Assembly: GCA_964471825.1 (NCBI GenBank)
Contig: CAYYKD010000007.1
Location: 1 to 64,000, forward strand
Source of the DNA: CAYYKD01 sp964471825
GTDB lineage: Bacteria; Spirochaetota; GWE2-31-10; CAYYKD01
Length of the DNA stretch: 64,000 nt
Reading direction: 5' to 3'
In this document: positions 53,801-63,349 of the stretch, piece by piece
Layout: the number at the start of each line of letters is the position of its first letter
How positions within the stretch are numbered: position 1 is the stretch's first letter
Translations under genes and position numbers: made by a program
The notes under the pieces: generated by a model
The model's database searches: none
What the model was told of the DNA's origin: nothing
The model's input: only the letters and a program-made list of their open reading frames with translations

Positions 53801-54587
53801 TTACACTATCTCTTATATATTCATCGATAGTAACTGCTGTCGGTGCCGAAGGGGGGCTACTGAGATCATTCTCTTCTATCGTAATCGTCTTGCTTGAGAG
53901 TTGATGATCAAGGATCAGCACAACCTCCTGAACCCGACCGATAGTCTTACCTTCTTTAATTAACCGGATAGTAAGATAGTATGTTCCGCTTGGTATTGAT
54001 GCTTTAGCTTCTCCTTCAAGTGCCTTGAGCGTAAGTTGAGTATCCGTTTCGGTTTTAACAAAAGGCCAATCTAAAGAATTTCCCCCCAGTTCACTTCTCC
54101 ATTCTATTACAAACTCATCGATACTCCCTATAGGGTAACTAAGAGTAAAGTCAAGCGTTCCTGCACCGGCTTTTAGAGGATTGAGCGTAACGGTAACGCT
54201 ATTTGTTCCTGTTCCGATATTAACAGTGTTTGTTCTGCTAAAAAGTGTGTTGCCACCCTTTTTTCCGTCAACTTTAACACTCCAATTACCTGTTGCAAGA
54301 AGCTCGTCTATCTCTATCCCGCTCCCATAAGATTGGTTAGTTCGTGTAACATTATCATATCCGTCACGGCTTAGTGTTATATCAAATGTTAGCTCATTTA
54401 ATGTTACAGCAACAGGCATTATTGTCCTTGTAGCACTATGTTGAAGGGTGATAGTGAGCCGACCATATTCTGTGCCGGTGTTTTTTGCGTTGATAGATTT
54501 ATCAATGTCATTTGTACAGGTGGTTATACCTAATAAAAATACAACCCCAATAATAACCGATAATAAATATTTTTTAGTTTTTTTCAT
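50833..54587 (-). CDS. GLUG-repeat surface lipoprotein, interrupted by assembly gap
   Basis: About 1,250 residues. Lipoprotein signal with lipobox TTC (C24). Then beta domains and a fibronectin-III-like part (about 245-345), one InlB-type repeat (YNGNAQTTGTPP ... TVFARW), and two blocks of GLUG repeats (NKGLFGYIQTATIKNL, NQVGGLAGYAMSSNIENCGV, NRGLFGYVSGATIKKL). The C-terminus has GGFIFLNKGAYGEGWQYMEA and WFLPSKDELDLM, YWSSSQYSEVNAWR, a DUF1566/Fib-succ-major-like domain. The N run at 50907 shifts frame: in the corrected frame the end reads YKVRLIRRF and stops at 50833-50835, the family's usual ending. Likely a surface adhesin. Confidence 0.85.
50907..50916. other. Assembly gap (10 N) in the GLUG lipoprotein gene
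   Basis: The domain's conserved ending appears in a different frame after the gap, so the true length is not 10. Confidence 0.95.
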
Positions 54588-54590
54588 ATC

Positions 54591-57317
54591 TTACTCCTCC
54601 ACCCAAAAGTCAAACTGTGCCGAAAGCACCGTACCGTTACTGTCTGTTACCACCAACCACAGATTGTGAACCCCAAGATATAGCCCATCAGAGTCTATTG
54701 TAATAGTATTTATCTCTGATGCTTGCGATTCTTCATTTAAGTACCAAGCGTAGGCATTAAAACCGGTGGTTGCCGTTACGGTCATTGTTTTTGGCAAGCT
54801 ACCTCGTCCGCTTTTGCTTAGTGTCGCCTCATTTTCATCAAAGTCGACATTTATACCGGCAGGATTGTTAAGCATTATAGTAACGCTTAGGTTATCTTGC
54901 CAGATAGCGTAGAGCGTTTGCCCCTCTACTGTCATATTAAATGGTGCTTGGTTAGCATAAGAAGTCCCAGAGCCGTTAGATTCAGTATTCCAACCGGCAA
55001 AGCTGAAGCCTGTTCTTGTAAAAGCATTAACCGTTAGATTGGCACTTTGACCAAAGGTTATTGATTGATTACTCATAGTCCCAGAACCACCATTTGCGTT
55101 GAATGTTACGGTATAATTGTTAGGTGTCCACTTTGCATAGAGCGTTTGCCCCTCTACGGTCATTGAAAATGATGCTTGGTCAGCATAAGAAGTCCCAGAG
55201 CCGTTAGATTCAGTATTCCACCCGGCAAAGCTGTAACCTGTTCTTGTAAAAGCATTAACCGTTAGATTGGCACTTTGATCAAATGTTATTGACAGATTAC
55301 TCATACTCCCTGAACCGCCATTTGCGTTAAATGTTACATCATAATTTTTTGGTGTCCACTTTGCATAAACGGTAATATCTCCCGTTACAACAGTTGCAGT
55401 AGTGAATTCAACCCCTGTTCCCCCCTCACCGATACGCCAGCTATCAAATGTGTAACCGGTTTTTGTCGGATTAATCGACGGCAGTGAACTAACCGTAGTT
55501 TGCGGACTTTCTACACTCTCTGTAGCAAAAGTTGTGGCACCTTCTGAGTTAAATGTTACTGTATAATTATAAGTGTTCCATTTTGCATGAAGAGTTGTGT
55601 TAGTCGTTACTGTGTCAATGTCAAAATCCCAAAGATTAACATAACCGCTCTCTTTGTACCACCCGCCAAACAGATAGCCGGTATTTGTCGGATCAGCCGG
55701 TTTTTTCGCTTTTTCTCCTTGCTCAATAAGTTGAGCCGCAACAAGCGTTCCTTCATAGCAGTTAAAAATAACACTGTACTGCTGTTTATCGGACCATTTC
55801 GCATAGAGTGTAAGGTTACTTCCCCCCATTTGAGAACTAAGCCCAACTTGGTAGGTAATCCCTGTTCCATCTGTTTTTGTGTTCCATCCGGCAAAAACCA
55901 GCCCCTCTTTTGTTAATGAGCCACTATTCCCAGCCACTGTAAAATCTTCTCCCTGCGTATATTTATTTGAGTCAACCGGCACAGTTCCCGAAGTTTCGTC
56001 ATTTCCATTATAGGTAACAGAATAAACCTGAGCCCACTTTGCATATAGAATAACATTAGCGGTTTCTATTGGATAATTCGTTCCTATGGTGAAGTCAGCC
56101 CCTGTACCATCAGAGCGCCCATTCCAACCGGTAAAGCGATAGTCATCTCTAACCAACTCTCCACTATTCTCAAGTACTGTAAAATCTTGACCCTGCGTAT
56201 ATTGAGTAGAATCAACCGGTACAGTTCCCGAAGTTGCCTCGTTTGCATTGTAGGTAACGGTGTAGGTTGCTATTGAGATCCATTTTGCGTATAGAATCAC
56301 ATTGCTTGAACCAATGTTAAATGTACTGTCAGCATTATAATTTGTACCTGTTCCGTCCGCTTTTGTGTTCCAACTAACAAAAGTGTAATTAGTCCTTGCT
56401 AAATTCCCGGTGTTTCCCAAAACAGTTACTGTACTACCTGTTGTATAGGATTTTTCATCTATAGGAACATCCCCTGAAGTTGCATTGTTTCCATTATATA
56501 CTACATAGAATGTAGGAGTCTCTGTCCATTTTGCATAGAGTACAACATCACTTGTTCCAATGTTAAAAGCACTCCCTTCTATATAGTTGTTTCCGGTTCC
56601 ATCAGCTTCTGTGTTCCAGCCTGAAAAGAACTTCCCTTCTATTTTAAGAATGCCTGTATTCCCTTGAACAACCACCTCATTACCTGAGTAATACTGTGTT
56701 TCATCAACAGGCACATCTCCTGATTCGGCTCCGTTTGCATCATAGCTTACACTATAAATAGGGATCGTACTCCAATAAGCATAAACTGTAATGTCGCCAT
56801 TGACAATAGTGTTTTCAGTAAACCTTGTTCCGCCGCCCTCTATTTCTGTCCACCATCCACCAAAAATTTCTCCGTCTTTTTTAGGAGTGGCAGGTAGGTT
56901 TTCAACTGTCGTCTTAGGACTCTCTACTGTTATTGGTGATATTTCACTCGGTTCTCCTGTATCAAATGTAACAGTATAACTATAGGCATCCCATTTAGCA
57001 TAAAGAGTGATATTTGATCTAATAGGACTGTTAAAATCCCATTCATTAAGAAATGTTTCATTATCTTCATACCAGCTACCAAATATCCATCCATTTTTAT
57101 GGGGAGCATCCGGTAATTCAGCTTTATTTCCATCTTTAATTTTTTGCGGTAAAGTATAGGATCCGCCGTTTGGATGAAAAATTACGGTAAATGTCTCAGC
57201 GTATATTTTATTCCATATCTCCTCTGTTATTCTCTGTGAGCAACCTAGAAGAAATATTGATAAAATAACTGTATTGATTAGTATTTTAACCGGAGGTGTG
57301 AACTTTGCTTGTTTCAT
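54591..57317 (-). CDS. InlB B-repeat (Listeria-Bacteroides) lipoprotein
   Basis: 908 residues. Signal with lipobox LLGC (C26), then ten InlB-type repeats of about 65-78 residues, each starting like YTVTFNANGG and ending LYAKW, up to about residue 810. A final beta domain (about 815-908) follows. Repeats 9 and 10 are nearly identical with a 231-bp period. Such repeats extend surface adhesins in Listeria and many spirochaetes and Bacteroidota. It is 3 bases upstream of the GLUG lipoprotein gene and 9 bases downstream of the CsgG/LpoB-like gene, so the three share an operon. Confidence 0.9.
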   Translation of the reverse strand: MKQAKFTPPVKILINTVILSIFLLGCSQRITEEIWNKIYAETFTVIFHPNGGSYTLPQKIKDGNKAELPDAPHKNGWIFGSWYEDNETFLNEWDFNSPIRSNITLYAKWDAYSYTVTFDTGEPSEISPITVESPKTTVENLPATPKKDGEIFGGWWTEIEGGGTRFTENTIVNGDITVYAYWSTIPIYSVSYDANGAESGDVPVDETQYYSGNEVVVQGNTGILKIEGKFFSGWNTEADGTGNNYIEGSAFNIGTSDVVLYAKWTETPTFYVVYNGNNATSGDVPIDEKSYTTGSTVTVLGNTGNLARTNYTFVSWNTKADGTGTNYNADSTFNIGSSNVILYAKWISIATYTVTYNANEATSGTVPVDSTQYTQGQDFTVLENSGELVRDDYRFTGWNGRSDGTGADFTIGTNYPIETANVILYAKWAQVYSVTYNGNDETSGTVPVDSNKYTQGEDFTVAGNSGSLTKEGLVFAGWNTKTDGTGITYQVGLSSQMGGSNLTLYAKWSDKQQYSVIFNCYEGTLVAAQLIEQGEKAKKPADPTNTGYLFGGWYKESGYVNLWDFDIDTVTTNTTLHAKWNTYNYTVTFNSEGATTFATESVESPQTTVSSLPSINPTKTGYTFDSWRIGEGGTGVEFTTATVVTGDITVYAKWTPKNYDVTFNANGGSGSMSNLSITFDQSANLTVNAFTRTGYSFAGWNTESNGSGTSYADQASFSMTVEGQTLYAKWTPNNYTVTFNANGGSGTMSNQSITFGQSANLTVNAFTRTGFSFAGWNTESNGSGTSYANQAPFNMTVEGQTLYAIWQDNLSVTIMLNNPAGINVDFDENEATLSKSGRGSLPKTMTVTATTGFNAYAWYLNEESQASEINTITIDSDGLYLGVHNLWLVVTDSNGTVLSAQFDFWVEE
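54907..55368 (-). repeat. Recent 231-bp tandem duplication inside the InlB-repeat gene
   Basis: Two adjacent units with a 231-bp (77-codon) period keep long identical nucleotide stretches, for example GAGCGTTTGCCCCTCTAC at both unit starts. The other repeats are well diverged, so this copy arose recently and can expand or contract by recombination. Confidence 0.8.
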
Positions 57318-57326
57318 GAAATGCTC

Positions 57327-58214
57327 CTAAAAATTAAGTTTTAAACCAATGCTCATAAAATTAAGATAATTTGAATTCACTTCTAAGGTAAGTTTTTTAT
57401 GGTTTAGATAAAAAAATGGTACACTTATACTAATTAGTATTACCCCTAGTGATATAAAACCTATAGTCGTGCCAAGAATTGCACTGTAGAGATAGGTGTA
57501 CCCCTGGTAAGTAGCATAGTCAATAACAGCCGGAGCAGTTGCAGTATCACTAAACTTGTTAATATAGGGATCAAATACAAGAATATTTAGTATTAGACCT
57601 ACAGTTCCGGTTAATAATAGTGTTGAGCCGGATACAACTGTGCCGACAGCAATATTTTGATAAGTAAGATCCCGTTTTTCCGGTATTTTCTCGTATGGCG
57701 GTAATGCATCTTTAATCTTCTCTCCCATCTCTGTTGCGATCTCTTTACAGGAGTCAATTATTCTTACTCCGAGCTTAGCGTCCTTGGTTAAACTAAATGC
57801 TGATTTACGAACTTTAACATCTACTGTATTAAGAAATATGGAAACCTCTTTGTCGGCAATTGTATAGAATCCAAATACAACAACATCTGCATTGAGGATC
57901 TCTCCTATTTTTATTGCTGTGTCTTCCCAGATCATTTGATTGATATTAATTGAATTCTGTTCTATGGCCTCATCAATAATACTACTATCTATTAGATCAT
58001 AGGTTCCGAGTTGGGTGAGGAATGCTTTAAGTGAGTCACTAACAGTGTCTCCAATATAAGTAAAATCCGAATTCCTGCTAACATTATAAAGTTTTATCAT
58101 AGAAACTTTTCTATTGATATGCAATGTTTCAACATTTTTAGTTTGTTTTACAGGATAAATAGAAATAGATAGGCTAAAGAAAATAAAAAAAACGGCAATT
58201 CTTACTGTTGTCAT
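57327..58214 (-). CDS. CsgG/LpoB/TolB-N-like envelope protein with C-terminal membrane hairpin
   Basis: 295 residues. N-terminal signal or anchor (7-20). Residues about 38-175 look like the TolB-N/CsgG/LpoB fold: YIGDTVSDSLKAFLTQLGTYDLIDSSIIDEAIEQ, then IGEILNADVVVFGFYTI. Two membrane segments follow (about 193-213 and 241-267) and then a short tail. First gene of the surface-lipoprotein operon. It may sense or recruit envelope partners; no direct evidence for export of the lipoproteins. Confidence 0.65.
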   Translation of the reverse strand: MTTVRIAVFFIFFSLSISIYPVKQTKNVETLHINRKVSMIKLYNVSRNSDFTYIGDTVSDSLKAFLTQLGTYDLIDSSIIDEAIEQNSININQMIWEDTAIKIGEILNADVVVFGFYTIADKEVSIFLNTVDVKVRKSAFSLTKDAKLGVRIIDSCKEIATEMGEKIKDALPPYEKIPEKRDLTYQNIAVGTVVSGSTLLLTGTVGLILNILVFDPYINKFSDTATAPAVIDYATYQGYTYLYSAILGTTIGFISLGVILISISVPFFYLNHKKLTLEVNSNYLNFMSIGLKLNF

Positions 58215-58422
58215 TTATAAACCCCATAAATTAAAATTTTCAACCTTAAGTCAATCAAGTTTTTAATAAATCACTTTTCTTAAGTTAACAAAAGGCGGCA
58301 TTGTAATTAAATACTACTCATTAAGTTGGTTTTCATTACCAAATATTGATTATATCATAAATATAAAAAACTTTCAAGTTTTTGGATTAAATAAATTGAA
58401 ATTACTCGTTTTTTCGCAATGT

Positions 58423-58463
58423 TGTATTATATGAATGCTGTATTATATGATTCTATTATATGA
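58423..58463. repeat. Three copies of a TATTATATGA unit
   Basis: TGTATTATATGA at 58423-58434 and 58439-58450, and CTATTATATGA at 58453-58463. Confidence 0.8.
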
Positions 58464-58541
58464 GTCTATTCTCTAAAAACAATATTTTAAGGTTATTTAC
58501 CTTTCGGGTACTGGCGAGACTCAAACCCATTCCTATTACTG

Positions 58542-58580
58542 TATGGTCTTCTAGATACGGAGTATTTAGAAGTGACCATA
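58542..58580. other. Long hairpin, possible structured RNA
   Basis: TATGGTC (58542-58548) pairs with GACCATA (58574-58580), and TTCTAGATAC (58549-58558) with GTATTTAGAA (58562-58571) with one G-T pair. A 2-base bulge separates the two stem parts and the loop is 3 bases. It lies about 200 bases upstream of the activase gene. Confidence 0.6.
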
Positions 58581-58781
58581 AGACATCATTAAAAATAATG
58601 CCAAAAATTTGGATCATATCCTTAGAGCCTCTAAATATTAAATCAAAAAAACTTGATATGAATCATTTGTTTTGTTATATTGTTGGCTGTATTTTTGATT
58701 AAAATATTGATAGTCTTTAGAGCCTGTGCAGAGAGTTTTGACTAAGGTGTGCCGGGTTCAATATTATTTATGGGAGCGTTT

Positions 58782-61700
58782 ATGAAGTCATTAGGAATTT
58801 GTCTTGGTGCATCAACAATTACATTTGTTGAGACCAATAACGATAGCGGTAAGGTGGTAGTTGATAAGATCACTTCTAAGGCGCATGAGGGGAATGCAAA
58901 GCAGTATTTCCTCGACACTCTTGCGTTGATTAAGCCGGAGAGATTTGACAGGATAACTGTAACAGGACGGAAGTTTAGAGAGAATGTAAACCTTACTCAG
59001 GTGACTGAACCTGAGGCGATAGAATATGCGTTAGATACCCTTGGGCTTGATACAGGCGAGTATTCTGTACTTGTATCTGCCGGTGGTGAGACAACCATAG
59101 TCTATGAACTGGACCGTGAGCATAAAATAACTAAGGTACATATAGGTAATAAATGTGCATCCGGAACAGGTGAGTTTTTCTTGCAGCAGATCAGGCGGAT
59201 GAATTTGAATGCAGAAGAAGCGATTAACCTAGCAGAAGGGCAGCATCCACACAACATCGCCGGTAGATGTTCGGTATTCTGTAAGTCTGACTGTACACAT
59301 GCACTTAACATCGGTGAACCTAAGGGTGCCGTTGTTGCAGGTCTTTGTAGAATGATCTCCGGTAAGATAACTGAGCTTCTATCATCTATCAAGGTGAAAA
59401 GTGTTATAATGACCGGCGGGGTTGCAAAGAATAGAGTCGTTGTGGGTTATCTTAGAGATCAGGTTGAAAAGCTGTTGATTCCAGAGCAGGCATCTTATTT
59501 TGAGGCGCTCGGTGCGGCAATCTTCGGTTATAAAAAAGAAACTAAACCTTTTGTCAGCATAGAGAAGGTCTACTATGAGGGCAAAAGTTCATTTGAGTTT
59601 ATGAAGAAACTCTCTGACTATGAACATCTTGTGTCATTTAAATCAATGGAGCATGACAAACCATCTGACGGCGATGAATGTGTACTGGGCGTTGATGTTG
59701 GTTCTACAACTACAAAAGCAGTATTGATAAATACGACTAACAATAAAATACTTGCAGATATCTACCTTAGAACTAATGGTAATCCGGTTGAGGCAGCTCG
59801 AGAGTGTTACAAGTCAATTAAACAACAGATCGGTGGCAAAAAGATAAAAATAGTCGGACTGGGGACAACCGGTTCGGGACGACAGATTGTTGGTCTACAT
59901 GCCTTTACGGATAGTGTTATAAATGAGATTATCTGTCATGCTACTGCGGCTGTGCATTTTGATAAGGAAGTTGATACGATATTTGAGATCGGGGGACAGG
60001 ATGCAAAGTACACATACCTTGTAAATGGTGTTCCTGCTGATTATGCAATGAACGAGGCCTGCTCTGCCGGTACGGGGAGCTTCCTTGAGGAATCTGCACT
60101 TGAAACGCTTGGCGTGAAGATGCAGGATATTGGGCCTGTTGCCCTTAAGGCGACCAGACCGCCTAACTTTAACGATCAATGTGCGGCATTTATAAGCTCT
60201 GATATTAAAGTTGCAAGTCAGGAGGGGATAGCAAGAGAAGATATGATCGCAGGTCTTGTGTATTCTATCTGTATGAACTACACCAACCGTGTAAAAGGCT
60301 CACGAAGAGTTGGTGAAAAAGTATTTATGCAGGGTGGTGTNNNNNNNNNNAAGGCAGTTCCGATAGCAATGGCAGCCCTTACAGGTAAAAATATCATCGT
60401 TCCACCGGATCCGGGTTTGATGGGTGCATACGGTGTGGCACTTGAGATCAAGAAGAGACTGGATAATAATCTGCTTGAAAAAAAAGAATTCTTCCTTGAT
60501 GATCTAATCGGAAGGGATGTAGGTTATGGCAAGACCTTTAAATGTGCCGGTGGTAAAGAGAAGTGTGATATCGGTTGTGAGATAATGACCATTATTATAG
60601 ATGGAAAGAACTACGCCTTTGGTGGTGCCTGCAATAAATACTACAATGTTATCAGAAATCTTAAGTTTGATGAGGATAAACTTGATGTAGTTGCGAGACG
60701 GGAAAAACTTATATTCGGCAAGTATGGTACCGGTGTAAATGTTGGAGAGGGTGCAAAGGTTATAGGGGTTAATAGAAGTTTCTATACTAATACATATTTT
60801 CCATTGTACTATAATTTTTTCTCTAGACTTGGATTTAAAGTTGTTGTTTCTGAAAACTCAGCTAAGGAGGGTGAAGAATCCTCCAAGTCAAGTTTCTGTT
60901 ACCCGATGATCCTTGCCCATGGGTTTTTCTGGGATCTGCTAGAAAAAAAACCGGACTACATATTTATGCCGCACCTTGTTCAGCTAGAGGCGGATAGTAA
61001 GTGTTCCAGTTGTTCAACCGAGATTGGAAATAAGAAATCCTGTGTGTTTAATCAGGGCGAACCTTTTGCTATGGCCTCAACCTTTAAGGATAAGATCGGC
61101 AAAACTGAGATGCTTGTTCCACTTGTTGACTTCTCAAGAGGGATTGAACGGGAAGAAAAAGTTTTTGTAAGGCTAGCTGTAAATAAACTTGGCTGTAAAG
61201 AGGCTGATGCGATAACGGCATATAGAGAGGCTGTTTCAAAGCAGAGGGGATTCTTTTCAGACCTTAAAAAGATGTCTGATGATTTCCTTAAAGAGCTTGA
61301 AGCAAATCCTGATAAAATTGGTGTTGTTCTATTTGGACGACCATACAATGCATTTACCGAAAAAGCAAATATGGGGATACCGAGGAAGTTTACCTCTAGA
61401 GGTATCGAGATTATTCCATATGATGCTCTACATTTTGAGGATGAGACATTTAAACCGTTTATGCACTGGGCAATGGGTGAGACAATCCTTAAAGCTGCAC
61501 AGATAGTTGAACGGCATCCGCAGTTATTTGCTACATTTATAACTAACTTTAGCTGTGGTCCTGACTCATTTCTGGTAGAATTATTTAGAGAGCAGATGGA
61601 GGGTAAGCCTTCCCTTACGCTGGAGCTTGACTCACACAGTGCTGATGCGGGGGTTAATACCCGGATAGAGGCGTTCCTGGATGTTGTTAGATTCTATAGG

Positions 61701-63116
61701 GAGCTGCAGAAGACAGGTAGCATTAAGCATCAAGAGGATGACGGGTTTATCCAGTCCTGGGTTGAGGGGGACGGTTTTGCCGCTAAGGTGCATCTATCTG
61801 ATGGGAAGACTATTATACCTGCTAAGTCTGATAAATATGACTTTATGTTTCCATCACTTTCAAGATATGTAATGGGACCTGCGAATGAGTATCTAAACAG
61901 GATAAATATTCGTGGCGTACTTATGCCAGAAACAACTCTTGAAAGTATAAAGTTGGGTAGGTCACAAACTTCAAGTAAGGAATGTATGCCTCAGGCAATA
62001 ATGATGGGTAATATGATGACCTATCTGCGTGATCGTGAGGATAAGACTAGACCTGTAGTTCTGCTGCATGCAACTGATACCTCCCCTTGTAGGTTGGAGC
62101 AGTACTATAATAGCTTTGACTCATTTATAAGAAGAAATAAGATTAAGGACTTTGCAATATTTAGACTCGATGATAGAAAGGGCTACTCTGGCTTTGGAAC
62201 CGGTCTTCTATTGAAGCTGTTTAACTCATTTGTACTTGGTGATGCTCTTGAGGATATTAAAAATGCGATGTGTGTTCTTGCTGTTGATAAAGATTATGCA
62301 TTGAAGGTGTTTGAAGAGGAATTCCAGAAGATGATGGACAACTTTGGCGGTAGAGAGAAGATATCGTTTAAGGAAAGACTAAAACAATCTTCTAAGAGGT
62401 TTGCAGAGATTCCTAGAAAGGGTGATATAAAGGATGCTAAATTTATTACAGTAACCGGTGAGATCTATGTTAGAAATGACCACTTTGCACGAAGAAATAT
62501 CGAAGGGCAGTTAGCTGAGAAGGGTTTTATTGCTAAGGTAATTCCGTTTATGGAGACTCTGTTCTATGCAGATTATTCGTTGATGAATGATCTTACTGAG
62601 ATCGATGTTCATCCTTTACAGAAGATCTATTTCTGGTTTAAGACATTCTTTCAATCAAAGATCGATCGTGATGTAAAGATGGCCTTTAAGGACTGCGGAT
62701 TCTACAAACCGATGCTTATTAATATAAAAGAGATAATAACTGCATCAAGATTGATAGTTAGCCCTCATCTAAGAGGGGAGGTGCCGATAACAGCCGGATC
62801 AGCATTGAAGTATATTATCAATGAGTCGTGCGGAGTTATCTCTATCGGGCCGTTTGCCTGTCTGCCGTCAAGAATGGTAGAATCCCTGTTGAAACCAAAT
62901 ATGAATCTGGCACATAAAATTGCAGCTTCCGGGTTATCACCGCTCTATAGTGAACTTGATAAACTTGGCGTTACCAATCTGCCGTTCCTACCGATAGAGT
63001 CGGATGGAAATCCGTTCACTCAAGTAGTTCAAGCACAGCTTGAGGTGTTCTGTCTGCAGGCTGACAGGATGCATGTTAAGATTGAAGAGGCCAAAAGAAG
63101 GCTGAATAGCAAATAG
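58782..63116 (+). CDS. Giant 2-hydroxyacyl-CoA dehydratase activase-type protein
   Basis: About 1,444 residues. Two BadF/BcrA/HgdC-type ASKHA ATPase domains (1-265 and 310-600), each with a cluster/nucleotide region (NKCASGTGEFF; NEACSAGTGSFLEE). Then a DUF2229-type domain (SFYTNTYFPLYYNFFSRLGFKVVVSEN, CSSCSTEIG) and a C-terminal HgdB-like region (FSCGPDSF, SSKECMP, CRLEQYYNSFDSF, SCGVISIGPFACLPSRMVE). Such fusions are common in anaerobes and are linked to radical 2-hydroxyacyl-CoA dehydration, but the substrate is unknown. The start is ATG 58782, 5 bases after GGGAG. The 10 N at 60341 keep frame and would encode the conserved CYN of GGVCYNKAV. Confidence 0.9.
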   Translation: MKSLGICLGASTITFVETNNDSGKVVVDKITSKAHEGNAKQYFLDTLALIKPERFDRITVTGRKFRENVNLTQVTEPEAIEYALDTLGLDTGEYSVLVSAGGETTIVYELDREHKITKVHIGNKCASGTGEFFLQQIRRMNLNAEEAINLAEGQHPHNIAGRCSVFCKSDCTHALNIGEPKGAVVAGLCRMISGKITELLSSIKVKSVIMTGGVAKNRVVVGYLRDQVEKLLIPEQASYFEALGAAIFGYKKETKPFVSIEKVYYEGKSSFEFMKKLSDYEHLVSFKSMEHDKPSDGDECVLGVDVGSTTTKAVLINTTNNKILADIYLRTNGNPVEAARECYKSIKQQIGGKKIKIVGLGTTGSGRQIVGLHAFTDSVINEIICHATAAVHFDKEVDTIFEIGGQDAKYTYLVNGVPADYAMNEACSAGTGSFLEESALETLGVKMQDIGPVALKATRPPNFNDQCAAFISSDIKVASQEGIAREDMIAGLVYSICMNYTNRVKGSRRVGEKVFMQGGXXXXKAVPIAMAALTGKNIIVPPDPGLMGAYGVALEIKKRLDNNLLEKKEFFLDDLIGRDVGYGKTFKCAGGKEKCDIGCEIMTIIIDGKNYAFGGACNKYYNVIRNLKFDEDKLDVVARREKLIFGKYGTGVNVGEGAKVIGVNRSFYTNTYFPLYYNFFSRLGFKVVVSENSAKEGEESSKSSFCYPMILAHGFFWDLLEKKPDYIFMPHLVQLEADSKCSSCSTEIGNKKSCVFNQGEPFAMASTFKDKIGKTEMLVPLVDFSRGIEREEKVFVRLAVNKLGCKEADAITAYREAVSKQRGFFSDLKKMSDDFLKELEANPDKIGVVLFGRPYNAFTEKANMGIPRKFTSRGIEIIPYDALHFEDETFKPFMHWAMGETILKAAQIVERHPQLFATFITNFSCGPDSFLVELFREQMEGKPSLTLELDSHSADAGVNTRIEAFLDVVRFYRELQKTGSIKHQEDDGFIQSWVEGDGFAAKVHLSDGKTIIPAKSDKYDFMFPSLSRYVMGPANEYLNRINIRGVLMPETTLESIKLGRSQTSSKECMPQAIMMGNMMTYLRDREDKTRPVVLLHATDTSPCRLEQYYNSFDSFIRRNKIKDFAIFRLDDRKGYSGFGTGLLLKLFNSFVLGDALEDIKNAMCVLAVDKDYALKVFEEEFQKMMDNFGGREKISFKERLKQSSKRFAEIPRKGDIKDAKFITVTGEIYVRNDHFARRNIEGQLAEKGFIAKVIPFMETLFYADYSLMNDLTEIDVHPLQKIYFWFKTFFQSKIDRDVKMAFKDCGFYKPMLINIKEIITASRLIVSPHLRGEVPITAGSALKYIINESCGVISIGPFACLPSRMVESLLKPNMNLAHKIAASGLSPLYSELDKLGVTNLPFLPIESDGNPFTQVVQAQLEVFCLQADRMHVKIEEAKRRLNSK
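60341..60350. other. Assembly gap (10 N) in the activase gene
   Basis: Here the run length keeps the frame: GGV, three unknown codons, then KAVP, exactly the family spacing. Confidence 0.95.
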
Positions 63117-63205
63117 GTGGTTTCTCGAAGCTTCAATAAATTTTGCCGTTTGGGGAATTCGGAAGCTTTAAAACATTTTAAAATTTTTTAACTTTTTAAA
63201 CTTTG

Positions 63206-63234
63206 ACCGGAGGGATAACCTTCCGGTTTTTTTT
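63206..63234 (+). terminator. Intrinsic terminator after the activase gene
   Basis: ACCGGA (63206-63211) and TCCGGT (63222-63227), extended by GG/CC pairs, followed by eight T. Confidence 0.9.
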
Positions 63235-63349
63235 GTTATACTTTTGGATATTTTGAATCTATTAGAAAATAGTTAAAAATTTGTTGAGTTATTTTTTAAA
63301 ATAATGTTATATTTTTAATATTCTTATTAGTATGACTATGGAGCATAAT

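Larger units (their letters stand above)
58215..58781. other. 567-bp region between divergent genes: repeats and hairpins, no convincing gene
   Basis: Contains three copies of an 11-12-bp TATTATATGA unit, a long hairpin at 58542-58580, a smaller TTAGAG/CTCTAA hairpin near 58622 and TTAGAGCCT again at 58718. An open frame of 80 codons at 58460 has no ribosome-binding site or recognisable product. Confidence 0.6.

Noticed and set aside
54591..57317. InlB repeats as a CRISPR-like or VNTR locus only
   Set aside because: The repeats are in one intact frame with a lipoprotein signal; they are protein repeats.
58500..58540. tRNA T-arm-like GGGTTTGAGTCTCG on the minus strand
   Set aside because: No acceptor, D or anticodon stems can be built around it; not a tRNA or tmRNA end.
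58460..58702. 80-codon open frame
   Set aside because: No ribosome-binding site, no recognisable family, odd composition, and it overlaps the hairpin region; probably chance.
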